Shown: positions 47,795 through 57,428 of the stretch, piece by piece
Layout of the letters: the number at the start of each line of letters is the position of its first letter
How positions within the stretch are numbered: position 1 is the first letter of the stretch
NCBI RefSeq assembly: GCF_002368095.1
Contig: NZ_AP018227.1
Span: 1,136,934 to 1,200,933, forward strand
DNA from: Calothrix parasitica NIES-267
Lineage (GTDB): Bacteria > Cyanobacteriota > Cyanobacteriia > Cyanobacteriales > Nostocaceae
Direction: 5' to 3'
Length of the DNA: 64,000 nucleotides
The notes under the pieces: generated by a model
The model's database searches: none
Told to the model about the DNA's origin: nothing
The model's input: only the letters and a program-made list of their open reading frames with translations
Made by a program: the position numbers and the translations under genes

Positions 47795-48121
47795 CTAAAG
47801 CGATATTACAGTTTCAGCAACTTCCTCATCACCACTCCGAGAGCGAAGATGTAAAGTAATTTCTGTATCAAGTCGCTTGAGAAAGATTAACAATTTACCT
47901 TCACTAAAACGTTGAAATTCCCCTTTCATCAAATGAGACACTTCTGGTTGGGGTATTCCTAAAAGCTCGCTTATCTCTCGCTGTTTTAAATTTCGCTGTT
48001 TCAATAAACGGAGTACATGGATTCCGATTTTACCACGGGTATATAATTCATCTGCATTCTCTAAACCTAAGTCAGCGAATACATTACCACTGCTTTGTTC
48101 AAATAGATTTTCCTGTGTCAT
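47795..48121 (-). CDS. HigA-type antitoxin (XRE helix-turn-helix)
   Basis: This 108-residue protein has an XRE-type helix-turn-helix: LKQRNLKQREISELLGIPQ, then PEVSHLMKGEFQRFS. It resembles the HigA antitoxins that follow a HigB/RelE toxin gene. Its start overlaps the toxin stop by four bases (ATGA at 48118-48121), so translation is coupled. It is intact, although the toxin gene before it carries a frameshift. It would repress its own operon. Confidence 0.85.
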   Translation of the reverse strand: MTQENLFEQSSGNVFADLGLENADELYTRGKIGIHVLRLLKQRNLKQREISELLGIPQPEVSHLMKGEFQRFSEGKLLIFLKRLDTEITLHLRSRSGDEEVAETVISL

Positions 48122-48490
48122 GCTTGTTGTTCCCTCTCCAGAGCATCCTTATAGCGTTGTTTTATCAAGTCAATATCAGCTTGCGGGGTTTTAATCCCCT
48201 GCTTTGATTTTTTCTGAAAAGCGTGCAATACGTAGACATTTCCCCCGATTTTAACAGCGTAAACCACCCTATAAGTATCGGTATCGTAACGCTTTACTAT
48301 TTCGTAAACTCCACTACCAACCCCTTTAAAAACCTTGGCATCTGAGCAGTGTTTCTCCTGCTTGTACCAACTGCAACGCATAACCTATAGATGCACGAAC
48401 TTGTTCGGGAAACTCGCGGATATTTTTGCGAGAGTTGCCCATCCAAACAAGAGGACGTAAAGGGACTTCTATAATATCGTCATCTGTCAT
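48118..48490 (-). pseudogene. HigB-type toxin with a one-base frameshift
   Basis: From ATG at 48490 the frame encodes a typical HigB start (RPLVWMGNSRKNIREFPEQV, then GYALQLVQAGE) and runs into an early stop after TLLRCQGF. From about 48,350 the other frame continues the toxin: KVFKGVGSGVYEIV, then DTDTYRVVYAVKIG, YVLHAFQKKSKQGIKT. One missing base in GGAGAAACACTGC (GAAAAACAC expected) explains it. An 87-residue internal start at 48381 would lack the N-terminal third. The toxin is probably dead, while its antitoxin stays intact. Confidence 0.8.
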
Positions 48491-48586
48491 TTTATATGAA
48501 ATTTCCTATAAAACCAACCAGACAATATCATAAAATGCCTCCTTTTCTTCATTGCCAGCGTTATGCGAAAACCCTAATTACAAACA

Positions 48587-51166
48587 TCACTCTGCTTCCC
48601 CAATCAAAGTAAAAGCAGCCCAATCACGAGGATTTGGATGCTGTTTCATTCTCGTCAACATCGCTTGTCGCAGCGCAGTAGCTTTATCAGGATTTTTGCT
48701 GAGGTTTTGATAAAAATCCGTCATTAATGATGCTGTGGGTGAATCTGGTACTGACCACAATGAAACTAAGACGCTGGGAACTCCCGCACTAATTAAGGAA
48801 CGAGATAAACCAATTACACCATCACCAGTAATTCTACCTCTACCCGTATTACAAGCACTCAGTACTACCAAATCTGCATTCAGTTTGATATCGAGGATTT
48901 CGGATGCAGTCAAAAGACCATTATCTTGAGAAGAGGGTGCAAGAGCGATAGAACTTTGTAATCCTTGGAAGTCATCAAATAAGCCGTGGGTAGCTAAATG
49001 AATTAATCCTGCTTGGGGAAGCTTGGCTTTAATAGCGGTTTCCGTAGCTTCATCACCAGTCAAGGCTGTAGTATTGAATAGGGGTGCAATAGCTTCTGCT
49101 TCTCGTTTGGCTCCTGGTAAAGATGATAACTGTTTTCCTGGCTCTCCATACTTGGTATTAAATTTAGGCATGGTAGGATTGCCTACTATAAGAGCATTTT
49201 TTCGAGATGATTTTGGTAAAGTTTTGATGCGCTTTTGTTGTTGGCGAGTTAATTCTAAAACTTGAATTGCGGGTGCAGTGAGAATGGTGTGTTTTTCAAT
49301 CAGATATTTACCTTTAGAGTCAATTAATGCGGGGAAGGGAACCAGGAATAAATCACTTTGGGGAACGAAAGTAACTCGTTGATTGGGGCTTGTGGGTAAG
49401 AGGTCAGTGATGGGTTTCACTAACAGTTGATGGAGTTTTTGTAAGCTTTCTTTTTGTATTTTTTCATTCACAGGATTTTTGACTTTGACATCAAAAATGC
49501 TGCGCTCATTATCGCCGACACCCAAGGATTTACGAGTGGTAGAAACTAATTCACTTAATGTTGTGTTTTCTTTTTGCCACAATGGTTTTAAGTCAGCTTT
49601 GCGGAATGTGATTTCACCCGTGGGTTTTATGACCCAGATGTAGAGTTCGGATTCTTTGAGTTGTTGTTTACCTGCGATTTTGAATTCATCATAAATAATG
49701 GAATATTCAACTAAAGTGGAATTTTGCTGTTTGGCAATTTGTTTAATCTCAGTAATATTTGGTGGGGTGGGGGATTGTTCTTGGGGGTTGGTAGATAAGC
49801 GCGAAGCAAGTAGTTGGACAAAAGCCCGTCCCCGTCCGCGTTCGGATATTTCTAAAGCCGCATCATATTTATTTTGGGCGATGAGGACTTGTTGTAATAT
49901 GGGATAGGTTCTTTTTTGGATGTCGAAAAATAAGACTTTCTGATTATCCTTTAATTCCCGACCTCGGAGAGATTCCTTAACTTTTATGCTTTTTGTGAGG
50001 GTACTTTCTGCCAAAGTTAAATTTCCTTGTTTGTAGTAAGTAAGTCCTAGATTGTTTAGTGAGTGACCCTCACCAAGACGGTCTTTAATTGAGCGTGCGA
50101 TCGCCAACTTTTGTTGATGGTAGTCAATGGCTTTGGGGTAGTCTCCCAAGGAATAGTAGGCATTACCAAGATTTCCCAGTGAATTACTCTCACCCTGACG
50201 GTCTTTAATTGAGCGTTTAATCACCAAGCTTTGTTGATGGTAGTCAATGGCTTTGGGGTAGTCTCCCAAGGAATAGTAGGCATTACCAAGATTTCCTAGT
50301 GAGTTACCCTCACCCTGACGGTCTTTAATTGAGCGTTTAATCGCCAAGCTTTTTTGATGGTAGTCAATGGCTTTAGGGTAGTCTCCCAAGGAATAGTAAG
50401 CATTACCAAGATTTCCTAATACAGAACCCTCACCAAGACGGTCTTTAATTGAGCGTAATATAGCCAAGCTTTGTAAATGGTAGACAATGGCTTTGGGATA
50501 GTCTCCCAAGAAATAGTAGACATTACCGAGATTTCCCAGTGATTGACCCTCACCTCTACGATCTTTAATTGAGCGTAATATAGCCAAGCTTTGTCGATGG
50601 TAGTCAATGGCTTTGGGGTAGTCTCCCAATGAATCGTAGACAATACCTAGATTATTCAGTGATTGACCCTCACCAAGACGATCTTTAATTGAGCGTAATA
50701 TAGCCAAGCTTTGTTGATAGTAGTCAATGGCTTTGGGGTAATCTCCCAAGTAATAGTAGGCATTACCGAGATTTCCCAGTGATTGACCCTCACCAAGACG
50801 ATCTTTGATTTCTCGTGCGATCGCCAAGTGCTGTTGATGGTAATCAATCGCTTTGGAGTAGTTTCCAAAGGAAAAATAGGCAATGCCAAGATTTCCTAAT
50901 GCATCACCCTCACCTTGACGGTCTTTAATTTCCCGGTAGATTTTTAAAGCTTGTTCCCAAGACTGCAACGCTGCTGTAGACTGACTGGTTTGAGCTTACT
51001 TAATCCCTTGAAGCAACAACCTATCAGCTTCCGCTTTCCGTGCATCTACATTTTCAGCCAAAACCCGCGATGTAATCAAAACCACCGGCAACCTCGGAAC
51101 AAATGAAGTAGACAAAACCACCAACAAACTAACAAAAACACTCCGTCCAATTTTGTAATAACCCAT
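48587..51166 (-). pseudogene. TPR-CHAT protein 3, stop codon near the N-terminus
   Basis: From ATG at 51166 a signal peptide and RKAEADRLLLQGIK are read, then TAA at 50996-50998 (codon 57). The same frame goes on without another stop to 48587. Paralogue 2 has GIKQVQTGQ here, so a CAA to TAA change fits. The rest has one partial and about eight 40-residue TPRs (LGNLGNAYYSLGDYPKAIDYHQQ), the CHAT domain, His727 (HLATHG) and Cys772 (LSACNTGRG). Without readthrough, only a leaderless 793-residue protein from an internal TTG (50968) could be made. It starts 18 bases after the neighbouring CHAT 4 gene ends, suggesting one operon. Confidence 0.82.
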
Positions 51167-51183
51167 TCCTATAACTCCCCACA

Positions 51184-52497
51184 TCACAACAAACCAACTA
51201 ACGTAAAACCACCCCAATCCTTCGGATTCGGATACTTTTTCATCGTTTCCAACATCGCTTGACGTAATGCACCCGCTTTATCAGTGTTTTCACTTAAGTT
51301 AGCATGAAAATTCGTCATCAATGTGGCTGTTGACTCATCGGGAACCAACCACAGCGAACCAATAACGCTATCCGCACCAGCAGCAAAGAAAGAACGAGAC
51401 AACCCGATTACACCATCACCTGTAATTTTCCCTAAAGCAGTCTCACAACCTGACAAAACGACTAAATCGGCTTTGAGGTTTAAATCCTGGATTTCTGATG
51501 TTCTCAACCAACCATCATCTTGATTAGAAGAAGCAAGCGCAATTACACCAGGGGAATTATTTGTTTTACAGTCTTCGGGATAAGTCATTGCTGCTAAATG
51601 AATAATTCTTGCTTGTGAAATTTTGTCCACAATTGCAGTTTCTGTCGCAGCATCACCCGTTAATGCTTGAGTTTTTAATATCTGTGCAATGTTTTTTGCT
51701 TCTTTTTCTGCACCAGGTAATGATGGTGGTTTACAAGAATCTTTTTTTGTCAGAGATGCTTTTGGTGCTGTGGGGTTTCCTACTATCAATAATTCATCAT
51801 CTGTCATAGTTGTAGGAACAAATGATTTTTGGTTACGTGCAATTTTTCGCTGATAAAGTGAATCTAATACTTGAATTGAGGGAGCGGTGGATATTGTGTG
51901 TTTTTCGATGAGATATTTACCTTTATTATCTTGTAATGCTGCAAAGGGAACGAGGAATAATTTATTTTGAGGGATAAAAGCAACTCTTTCTTCTGGTTGT
52001 TTGGGTAATAAATCAGCTATGGGTTGAATTAATACTTGATGAAGTTTTTTTAATTCAATACTGATTCGCTTATTTTGAGAAGATTTTCCTATTGAAATTC
52101 CTCCTTTATTGAAGTAATTCCCAGAGTTAAGCTTACTGTTAGTTTTTGTAATTAAATCTGTTAACGAAGTCTTTGATTTTTGTTTCCAAGCTTTTAAATC
52201 GACGCGACGCATGGTAATTTCACCTGTAGGTTTAATCACCCAAATTGCTAATTCTGATTCTTGCGCTTCATTAGTCAACAGCGAATATTGAACTAATGTG
52301 GCATTTTGAGTTTTTGCAACTTGTTTAATTTGCTCGGTTGAGATTGAATTAGTATTGTTTTGCGATAGAAGATAATTACTTTTGAGATTAGCTGGTGATA
52401 CTTCTAAAGCGATTGTGCTATTCAAAGGTAATGCAGAAAAAGTGAGAATGCTGATAAATGATAGCGCGATACTGGGAAATGATTGTGAGAACTTCAT
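51184..52497 (-). CDS. CHAT-domain protein 4, no TPRs, catalytic His replaced
   Basis: This 437-residue protein has a signal peptide (cleavage near TIALEV) that leads almost directly into a CHAT domain: QATLVQYS-like, ELAIWVIKPTGEITM, FIPQNKLFLVPFAALQD. Where paralogues have HxATHG, this one reads HLAAMTYPEDC, so the catalytic His is Met304. The Cys is kept (Cys351 in LSGCETALG). It is full-length, with an open frame and good similarity throughout, so it is probably a deliberate pseudo-enzyme or scaffold rather than junk. It precedes CHAT 3 by 18 bases in the same orientation. No shared upstream motif was found here. Confidence 0.85.
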   Translation of the reverse strand: MKFSQSFPSIALSFISILTFSALPLNSTIALEVSPANLKSNYLLSQNNTNSISTEQIKQVAKTQNATLVQYSLLTNEAQESELAIWVIKPTGEITMRRVDLKAWKQKSKTSLTDLITKTNSKLNSGNYFNKGGISIGKSSQNKRISIELKKLHQVLIQPIADLLPKQPEERVAFIPQNKLFLVPFAALQDNKGKYLIEKHTISTAPSIQVLDSLYQRKIARNQKSFVPTTMTDDELLIVGNPTAPKASLTKKDSCKPPSLPGAEKEAKNIAQILKTQALTGDAATETAIVDKISQARIIHLAAMTYPEDCKTNNSPGVIALASSNQDDGWLRTSEIQDLNLKADLVVLSGCETALGKITGDGVIGLSRSFFAAGADSVIGSLWLVPDESTATLMTNFHANLSENTDKAGALRQAMLETMKKYPNPKDWGGFTLVGLL

Positions 52498-52536
52498 TGT
52501 TTGATTTTGCTTTTGTTGTAAAGATTAAGATTCCCC

Positions 52537-52680
52537 AGCCCCCGCTGATTTGGGGGGCTTTTTAAGCCTACGCAGATAGTGAACCCAGCCCCGTCGTCTC
52601 CCGACCTTGAGGGGAGTGGTTTTAGCGCCTAGCGGAGCGTACCGTAGGTATTGCGTCTCCGGAGGAGATACCCGGAGGGG
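52537..52680. repeat. Palindrome and dispersed repeats between CHAT 4 and the small TPR gene
   Basis: AGCCCCC (52537-52543) and GGGGGCT (52553-52559) followed by five T would make a plus-strand terminator, but no plus-strand gene precedes it. After it, AGCGGAGCGTACCGTAGGTA (52631-52650) is the second copy of the repeat at 5121, followed by a GGAGGAGATACCCGGAGGGG unit. Confidence 0.55.
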
Positions 52681-52728
52681 CTTTGTAATTGTAGCCCCAC
52701 CCTTTGAGGGTGAAGGCGATTTCAGGTA

Positions 52729-53241
52729 TTATGTATTACGAATTTTCCTAATTAGATCACGGCATGTTTGGGCTTGTTTTGGTTCTCCATCTTTATCAAA
52801 TAGATTTGCTGCCGTTTGTAAATCTGTAATTGCATCATTATTATAATCGAACATAAAGTTAGTAATTCCTCGGTAAAAGTAAGCATAAGCGATTGAATTA
52901 TCTAGTTCTATTGTTTTATCTAAATCGGTCTTTGCTTGCTGATATTTCTTCAGGCGAAAATAGGAAATTCCTCTTGCATAGTAACCATATTGATTATTTG
53001 GCTGTATTCTGATTACTTCACTAAAAGCTTTGATTGCTTCAGGATATTTTTTCGCTCTCAAAAGACTCAATCCTTGCTTGAAGTAACTTCTAGCTTTGTC
53101 TTGATTTGGATTTGATTCAACTTGTAATTTCTCAGTCTGTCGCTTGATATTAGTATTGGGTAATGTTTGAGCGTTGACTCTGGGACTAATTACCATAAAG
53201 CTGAGTACAACGATTGCAGATAATGCTTTTAAACCTTTCAT
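52729..53241 (-). CDS. Small exported TPR protein
   Basis: This 170-residue protein has a Sec signal (cleavage near VNAQTL). It carries three tetratricopeptide units (ARSYFKQGLSLLRAKKYPEA, QYGYYARGISYFRLKKYQQA, AYFYRGITNFMFDYNNDA), each with the usual small and aromatic positions. It is most likely a protein-binding module in the periplasm. The ribosome site AGAGGA lies seven to ten bases before ATG 53241. Two copies of the shared two-box motif lie 100 and 187 bases upstream, so it probably belongs with the CHAT/caspase regulon. Confidence 0.85.
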   Translation of the reverse strand: MKGLKALSAIVVLSFMVISPRVNAQTLPNTNIKRQTEKLQVESNPNQDKARSYFKQGLSLLRAKKYPEAIKAFSEVIRIQPNNQYGYYARGISYFRLKKYQQAKTDLDKTIELDNSIAYAYFYRGITNFMFDYNNDAITDLQTAANLFDKDGEPKQAQTCRDLIRKIRNT

Positions 53242-53340
53242 TTGCGTTCCTCTTGTTAAGTTATTGTTCTGGTTAATGAATTATCGGAATTAATAGTAGA
53301 TGTACTTACTTTATGAACCCTGTGTGGTGTTCTATTTATT

Positions 53341-53370
53341 TATATTTCTCAGTGTTTCAGGGGTATGCAG
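53341..53370 (-). promoter_or_regulatory. Shared two-box motif, proximal copy upstream of the TPR gene
   Basis: Minus strand: CTGCATACCCCT, then GAGAAATATAAATAA. It ends 100 bases before the start codon. Confidence 0.6.
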
Positions 53371-53427
53371 TTTTGAAATTAAATACTTAAGTAATTAAAT
53401 AAATTTAATTTCGCTTCCCTATTTTTT

Positions 53428-53458
53428 TATATATCTGGGTGGTGTGAGGGGTATGCAA
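53428..53458 (-). promoter_or_regulatory. Shared two-box motif, distal copy upstream of the TPR gene
   Basis: Minus strand: TTGCATACCCCT, then CCAGATATATAAAA. It is part of the block duplicated at 42217-42310. Two motif copies before one gene is unusual in this set. Confidence 0.6.
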
Positions 53459-53486
53459 AAAACACGAATAGATTAGCTCGCAAAAT

Positions 53487-53513
53487 GAAAGAGACGTAGC
53501 ACTGCTACATCTC
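53487..53513 (-). terminator. Terminator after the DUF928-like fragment
   Basis: GAGACGTAGCA and TGCTACATCTC form a hairpin followed on the minus strand by TTTCATTTT, 30 bases after the stop at 53544. It is homologous to the hairpin at 42276-42301. Confidence 0.55.
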
Positions 53514-53543
53514 TACATTAATGTTGTTTATCCTGATTATCTT

Positions 53544-54024
53544 TTATTTACACATCTCGTTAGGAATATCTTCTATTCTCTGGGACAATTCTGCTGATGG
53601 ATTGGGAACGGAATAAGCTTGCTGTAAAGCATCCATCCATAATCCTTTATCAGCAAAATATTCGGCTTTTCTCTGTGCTATTTTCTCTACATCTGCACCT
53701 TGATTGTTGTGTAATATCTCCAAAAGTCTTAATTCTGCACCGATACGATTTCGCTGTGGTGCTTCCATTATTTTGAATGGGATGGACATGGTAGGAGAAG
53801 CATTGTCAAGTTCGCTTAAGAAAATTGATAGTCTATATGTCTTACCAGGTTCTAATGCTTGACCTGTATAATTTACATTTTGATTTCCGGTGACAATTTG
53901 AGTTTTTAAGTATTCTTTACTACCGGGAGCTACAACTGCCAGTTTCTTAATATCACCTTTCCATAAGAAGAATGGTTTGGTGTTCCAGATAATTCTAGTT
54001 TTACCAGGAGCATCTGGGGATATT
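53544..54024 (-). pseudogene. DUF928-like protein, C-terminal fragment cut by IS5 copy 2
   Basis: The frame is open from the IS border at 54024 to 53544, about 159 residues, and begins mid-domain (APGKTRIIWNTKPFFLWKG). The layout, a beta-rich part with YRLSIFLSELDN then a helical end (EKIAQRKAEYFADKGLWMDALQQAY), resembles the intact DUF928 protein at 57429-58223. The signal peptide and N-terminal half are gone. An internal ATG at 53789 could give only 81 residues. Family call is moderate; loss by IS insertion is clear. Confidence 0.6.
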
Positions 54025-55168
54025 AGACATCTCCGAAATATAAATAAAATCTGGTAAAATAATATTCAATCAACCTTTACCAAGGTTAGGAATATGGATT
54101 CATTATTAGGGTATATCGAAAAACATCCCCAAGAAGCGCAACGATTAATAGGTATCAATTACGACCAATTAAAACAACTAATAAAGCAGGCGATCGCCCT
54201 ACATATGCAGGCTCATTCGGAAGCGGAATTAAGAAAAACAAGAATTATCAAAAAAGGAGGTGGTCGTAAGACAAAGTTATCTTTTGAAGGACAAATATTA
54301 ATGACTTTAGTATATTTGCGACAATTAACCACATTTCAATTACTTGGTATTCAGTTTGGAGTAAGTGAAGCAACAGCAAATGATACGTTTAATTACTGGT
54401 TTCCAATTTTAGGTAAACTGGTACCACCAAGTTTACTTGAGCAAGTAAAAAAAACTCCAATGATTACGAAATTGTCCAAGAACTTTTAACGGAATATGAA
54501 TTAATAGTTGATAGCTGTGAGCAGCCTATAGAAAGACCTGGAGAATATAAAGAGCAGAAAAAGTATTACTCTGGTAAAAAGAAAAACCATACTCGAAAAA
54601 ATCAATTAATAGTTTTACCAAATGGTAAAGATATTGTTGATGTTATAGCAGGTAAACCAGGACCTAAAAGTGACGTAAAATTGTTCCGTGAATCTCGAAA
54701 AGGGTTTGACACAAATCAAAAATTTAACGGAGATAAAGCTTATGAAGGAGAAGAATTGACTAAAACTCCTCATAAAAAACCTAAAGAACAAGAATTAACT
54801 CCAGAACAAAAAGCAAGAAATAAAGAGTTAGCCTCGGAACGAATTTTTGTTGAACACTTGATTCGTTTGGTAAAAGTATTCCGAATAGCTCAAGAAAGAT
54901 TTAGATTGAACTCAAGTAAATATGAACGGATAATTATGACTATTTGTGGACTTGTTCGATTGAGAATAGGGACAGTTATTTTATAGCAATAAAATAAGCG
55001 CAAATGTGGCAAGAAGATTGAATTAGATAAGTACAATTTTCCTGCTAGTTATTAACATTAAATATCTCAAACACCTATTCTTGTGTTCAAAGTGACTACC
55101 TTTGCGATTCGGCGATCGCAATCCTAAAGGTAGTGATAGTAGGGCTTTGGTTGTTTTCGGAGATGTCT
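54025..55168 (+). mobile_element. IS5-family insertion sequence, copy 2
   Basis: AGACATCTCCGAAA (54025-54038) and TTTCGGAGATGTCT (55155-55168) are perfect inverted repeats. ATT is present on both sides, consistent with a three-base target duplication. The element is 1,144 bases, homologous but not identical to copy 1. Non-coding DNA of about 180 bases follows the transposase and ends near a GCGATCGC octamer. Confidence 0.85.
54094..54986 (+). CDS. IS5-family transposase made by programmed frameshift
   Basis: OrfA (54094-54489) ends shortly after an A8 run at 54447-54454. A -1 slip there enters OrfB, which reads NSNDYEIVQELLTEYELIV and continues to 54986. The DDE residues lie in IVDSCEQPIERP, GDKAYEGEE and ASERIFVEHLIR. 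With perfect ends and an apparent target duplication this is the copy more likely to be active. Confidence 0.82.
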
Positions 55169-55297
55169 ATTGCTGAAAGTACTGTTCGTCATTATTGGAC
55201 GAGAATCCAGGATGAATTGCGAGTTTATCCAGATACAGCAAAGAACAAACGAATTCACACTATAAATTTAGCGAAAGAAAAAGGTTTAATTGATTAA
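55169..55297 (+). pseudogene. Response regulator, C-terminal helix-turn-helix fragment
   Basis: Only 42 residues remain after the IS5 border: IAESTVRHYWTRIQDELRVY, then INLAKEKGLID. They match the end of the NarL-type regulator at 41418-42083 (SERMVRHYWLGLQDALGI ... AREVGLID). The CHASE2 kinase gene follows 118 bases later on the same strand, so this was probably its cognate regulator. The receiver domain is lost. Confidence 0.75.
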
Positions 55298-55415
55298 AAA
55301 TAGATGTTTTTAGAAGTTTGTTTCAGAAATATAATCAAGAAGATTGATGTAATATTACTATACAATTTTGACAATTTTTCAAAAGTTTAAAAATAAAAGA
55401 TTGTGAGTCGTAGCC

Positions 55416-57317
55416 GTGCAACAAAGATTGTGGAATAGAATTAGAACGGAATTTTTGTGGAGATTTATCAGTACAATACCGGGAATTGCTGCAATTGCTG
55501 TTATTGTATTTGCTCGCATGGTGGGTTCATTACAGTTTTTAGAATGGATAACTTTTGATAGGTTAATGCGTTTACGTCCGCAAGAAACGGTTGATGAAAG
55601 AATTTTGATAGTTGGGATTAATGAAGATGACATTCGCAAAATAAAGAAATATCCTATTCCCGACAGAGAAATTGCATCGTTATTACGAGAATTGCAAACT
55701 TATCAACCTGCTGTAATCGGACTAGATATTTATAGAGATTTACCTGTAGAACCCGATCATACTGAATTAATTAGTACTTTTAAAGATATTAAAAACTTAA
55801 TTGCAATCGAACAAATTTTACCAGGTATCCAAGGTAAAACAGTAAATCCACCTCCTTCTTTACCAGAATCACAAATTGGCTTTGCTGATACCAAAATTGA
55901 TGAAGATGGAAAATTACGACGGAGTTTATTAGCAGCTTCAGATTCTCAGGATAATTGGCGTTTTTCTTTATCGCTAAAGTTAGCAGAAAAGTATTTAGAA
56001 AGCAAAGGAATTTCTTTAGGAAATGTTGAAGGAGATGACTATGGACTGAGATTTGGTTCTACCGAACTCGTGCGTTTTCAACCCAATTTTGGCAGCTATA
56101 TTAATGCAGATGTGGGTGGAACTCAGATGTTAATTAATTTTCGCAGCCATTCCCAACCTTTTAAGATGGTTTCTCTACAAGATGTTTTAGACAAAAAGGT
56201 TGAACCAGATAAAATTCGCAATAAAATAGTTTTGATTGGTATGACCAGTCCTAGCGTCAAAGATTATTTCACTTCAGAAGCAATCAAAAGCCAACATTCA
56301 GCTTTTATATACGGAGTCGAAATCCAGGCTCATATTGTCAGTCAAATTATTAGTGCTGTAGAAGACGGTAGAGTTTTATTCAAAGCTTGGTGGGAAGGTT
56401 GGGAATATATTTGGATTATTGCTTGGGGATGTATAGGTATTGTTTTAGCTCGTAATATTCGTTCTCCTTTGAAGTTACTTTTACTTGTAATAGTAATTAG
56501 CTTGTTTTTAATTTATTTTTCTTATCAATTATTAATTATAGGCTGGTGGATTCCAGTAGTTCCAACCTTGGTGGTGTTTGTTATTAATGGTTTAGTTTTA
56601 GCAGCTTTTTATCAATACGAAGAAAATTTGCGATCGCAAATAGCTAATCGTCAGTTAGTAATTGACCAAACTTTCGATACTATTCACAGTGGTCCGTTAC
56701 AAACTCTCGCTATGACGCTCAGAGAAATTGAAGAAGAAGAGGAATTATCAAGAGAAAAATTATTATTAAAATTGAGAAATTTAAATCAAGAACTGCGAGG
56801 AGTTTATACTTTATTAAAACGAGAAGCAATGACCGATGGTAGGAGCTTTCACATTACACCAGCACAGGAATTAGATTTACAAGAACCAATTAATGAAATT
56901 CTGTATGAAATTTATTTTGATGTCTTAGAGCGAGATTTTCCTTGTTTTAAAACAATTGAATTTAAAATTGTTGACTTTCAGCCGCTTAACGAACAAAATT
57001 TAAATAGCGAGCAAAAGCGGGGAATTTGTACTTTTTTAGAAGAAGCATTATCTAATGTCGGTAAATATGCTGCAAATGCTACTAAATTAGAAGTAATTTG
57101 CCAGCAGCATCAAGGGTGTAACTTGATTAGAGTAGCAGATAATGGTTTGGGTATTGCATCAACTCCTAACCCATCCCGTAAAGGATTTGGAACCAAGCAA
57201 GCACAAAATATAGCGAGACAATTAAGAGGTCAATTTAAACGATTCGCAAATTCTCCTCAAGGAACTGTATGTGAGCTTGTATGGTCGGGGAAAAAACAAC
57301 CTTGGTGGAGGTTTTAA
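55416..57317 (+). CDS. CHASE2-domain sensor histidine kinase
   Basis: The protein has 633 residues. An N-terminal membrane helix, then an extracytoplasmic CHASE2 domain (ILIVGINEDDIRKI, then AVIGLDIYRDLP, NKIVLIGMTSPSVKDYF, YGVEIQAHIVSQI), lead to three membrane helices (about residues 330-410). The kinase part is of the NarX/DesK type: His424 in DTIHSGPLQTLAM, the N-box LEEALSNVGKYA and G-box DNGLGI. Start is GTG at 55416. It would sense an external or periplasmic cue and phosphorylate a NarL-type regulator. Its neighbouring regulator is destroyed, so the intact one at 41418 may be its partner now. Confidence 0.88.
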   Translation: MQQRLWNRIRTEFLWRFISTIPGIAAIAVIVFARMVGSLQFLEWITFDRLMRLRPQETVDERILIVGINEDDIRKIKKYPIPDREIASLLRELQTYQPAVIGLDIYRDLPVEPDHTELISTFKDIKNLIAIEQILPGIQGKTVNPPPSLPESQIGFADTKIDEDGKLRRSLLAASDSQDNWRFSLSLKLAEKYLESKGISLGNVEGDDYGLRFGSTELVRFQPNFGSYINADVGGTQMLINFRSHSQPFKMVSLQDVLDKKVEPDKIRNKIVLIGMTSPSVKDYFTSEAIKSQHSAFIYGVEIQAHIVSQIISAVEDGRVLFKAWWEGWEYIWIIAWGCIGIVLARNIRSPLKLLLLVIVISLFLIYFSYQLLIIGWWIPVVPTLVVFVINGLVLAAFYQYEENLRSQIANRQLVIDQTFDTIHSGPLQTLAMTLREIEEEEELSREKLLLKLRNLNQELRGVYTLLKREAMTDGRSFHITPAQELDLQEPINEILYEIYFDVLERDFPCFKTIEFKIVDFQPLNEQNLNSEQKRGICTFLEEALSNVGKYAANATKLEVICQQHQGCNLIRVADNGLGIASTPNPSRKGFGTKQAQNIARQLRGQFKRFANSPQGTVCELVWSGKKQPWWRF

Positions 57318-57428
57318 GAAATATACTTAAATGTTAAATTTATCAAAATTTTTACCTAAACTGCACCAAAATATTTAACTATGTATATTGCCAATAATAA
57401 TTAAGCTATCGCTTTTTAGGGCAATATT

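Noticed and set aside
57361..57392. CTGCAC with TATATT 17 bases later, upstream of the DUF928 gene
   Set aside because: It lacks the TGCATA and C-tract of the shared motif. It may be an ordinary promoter, so it was not added to the set.
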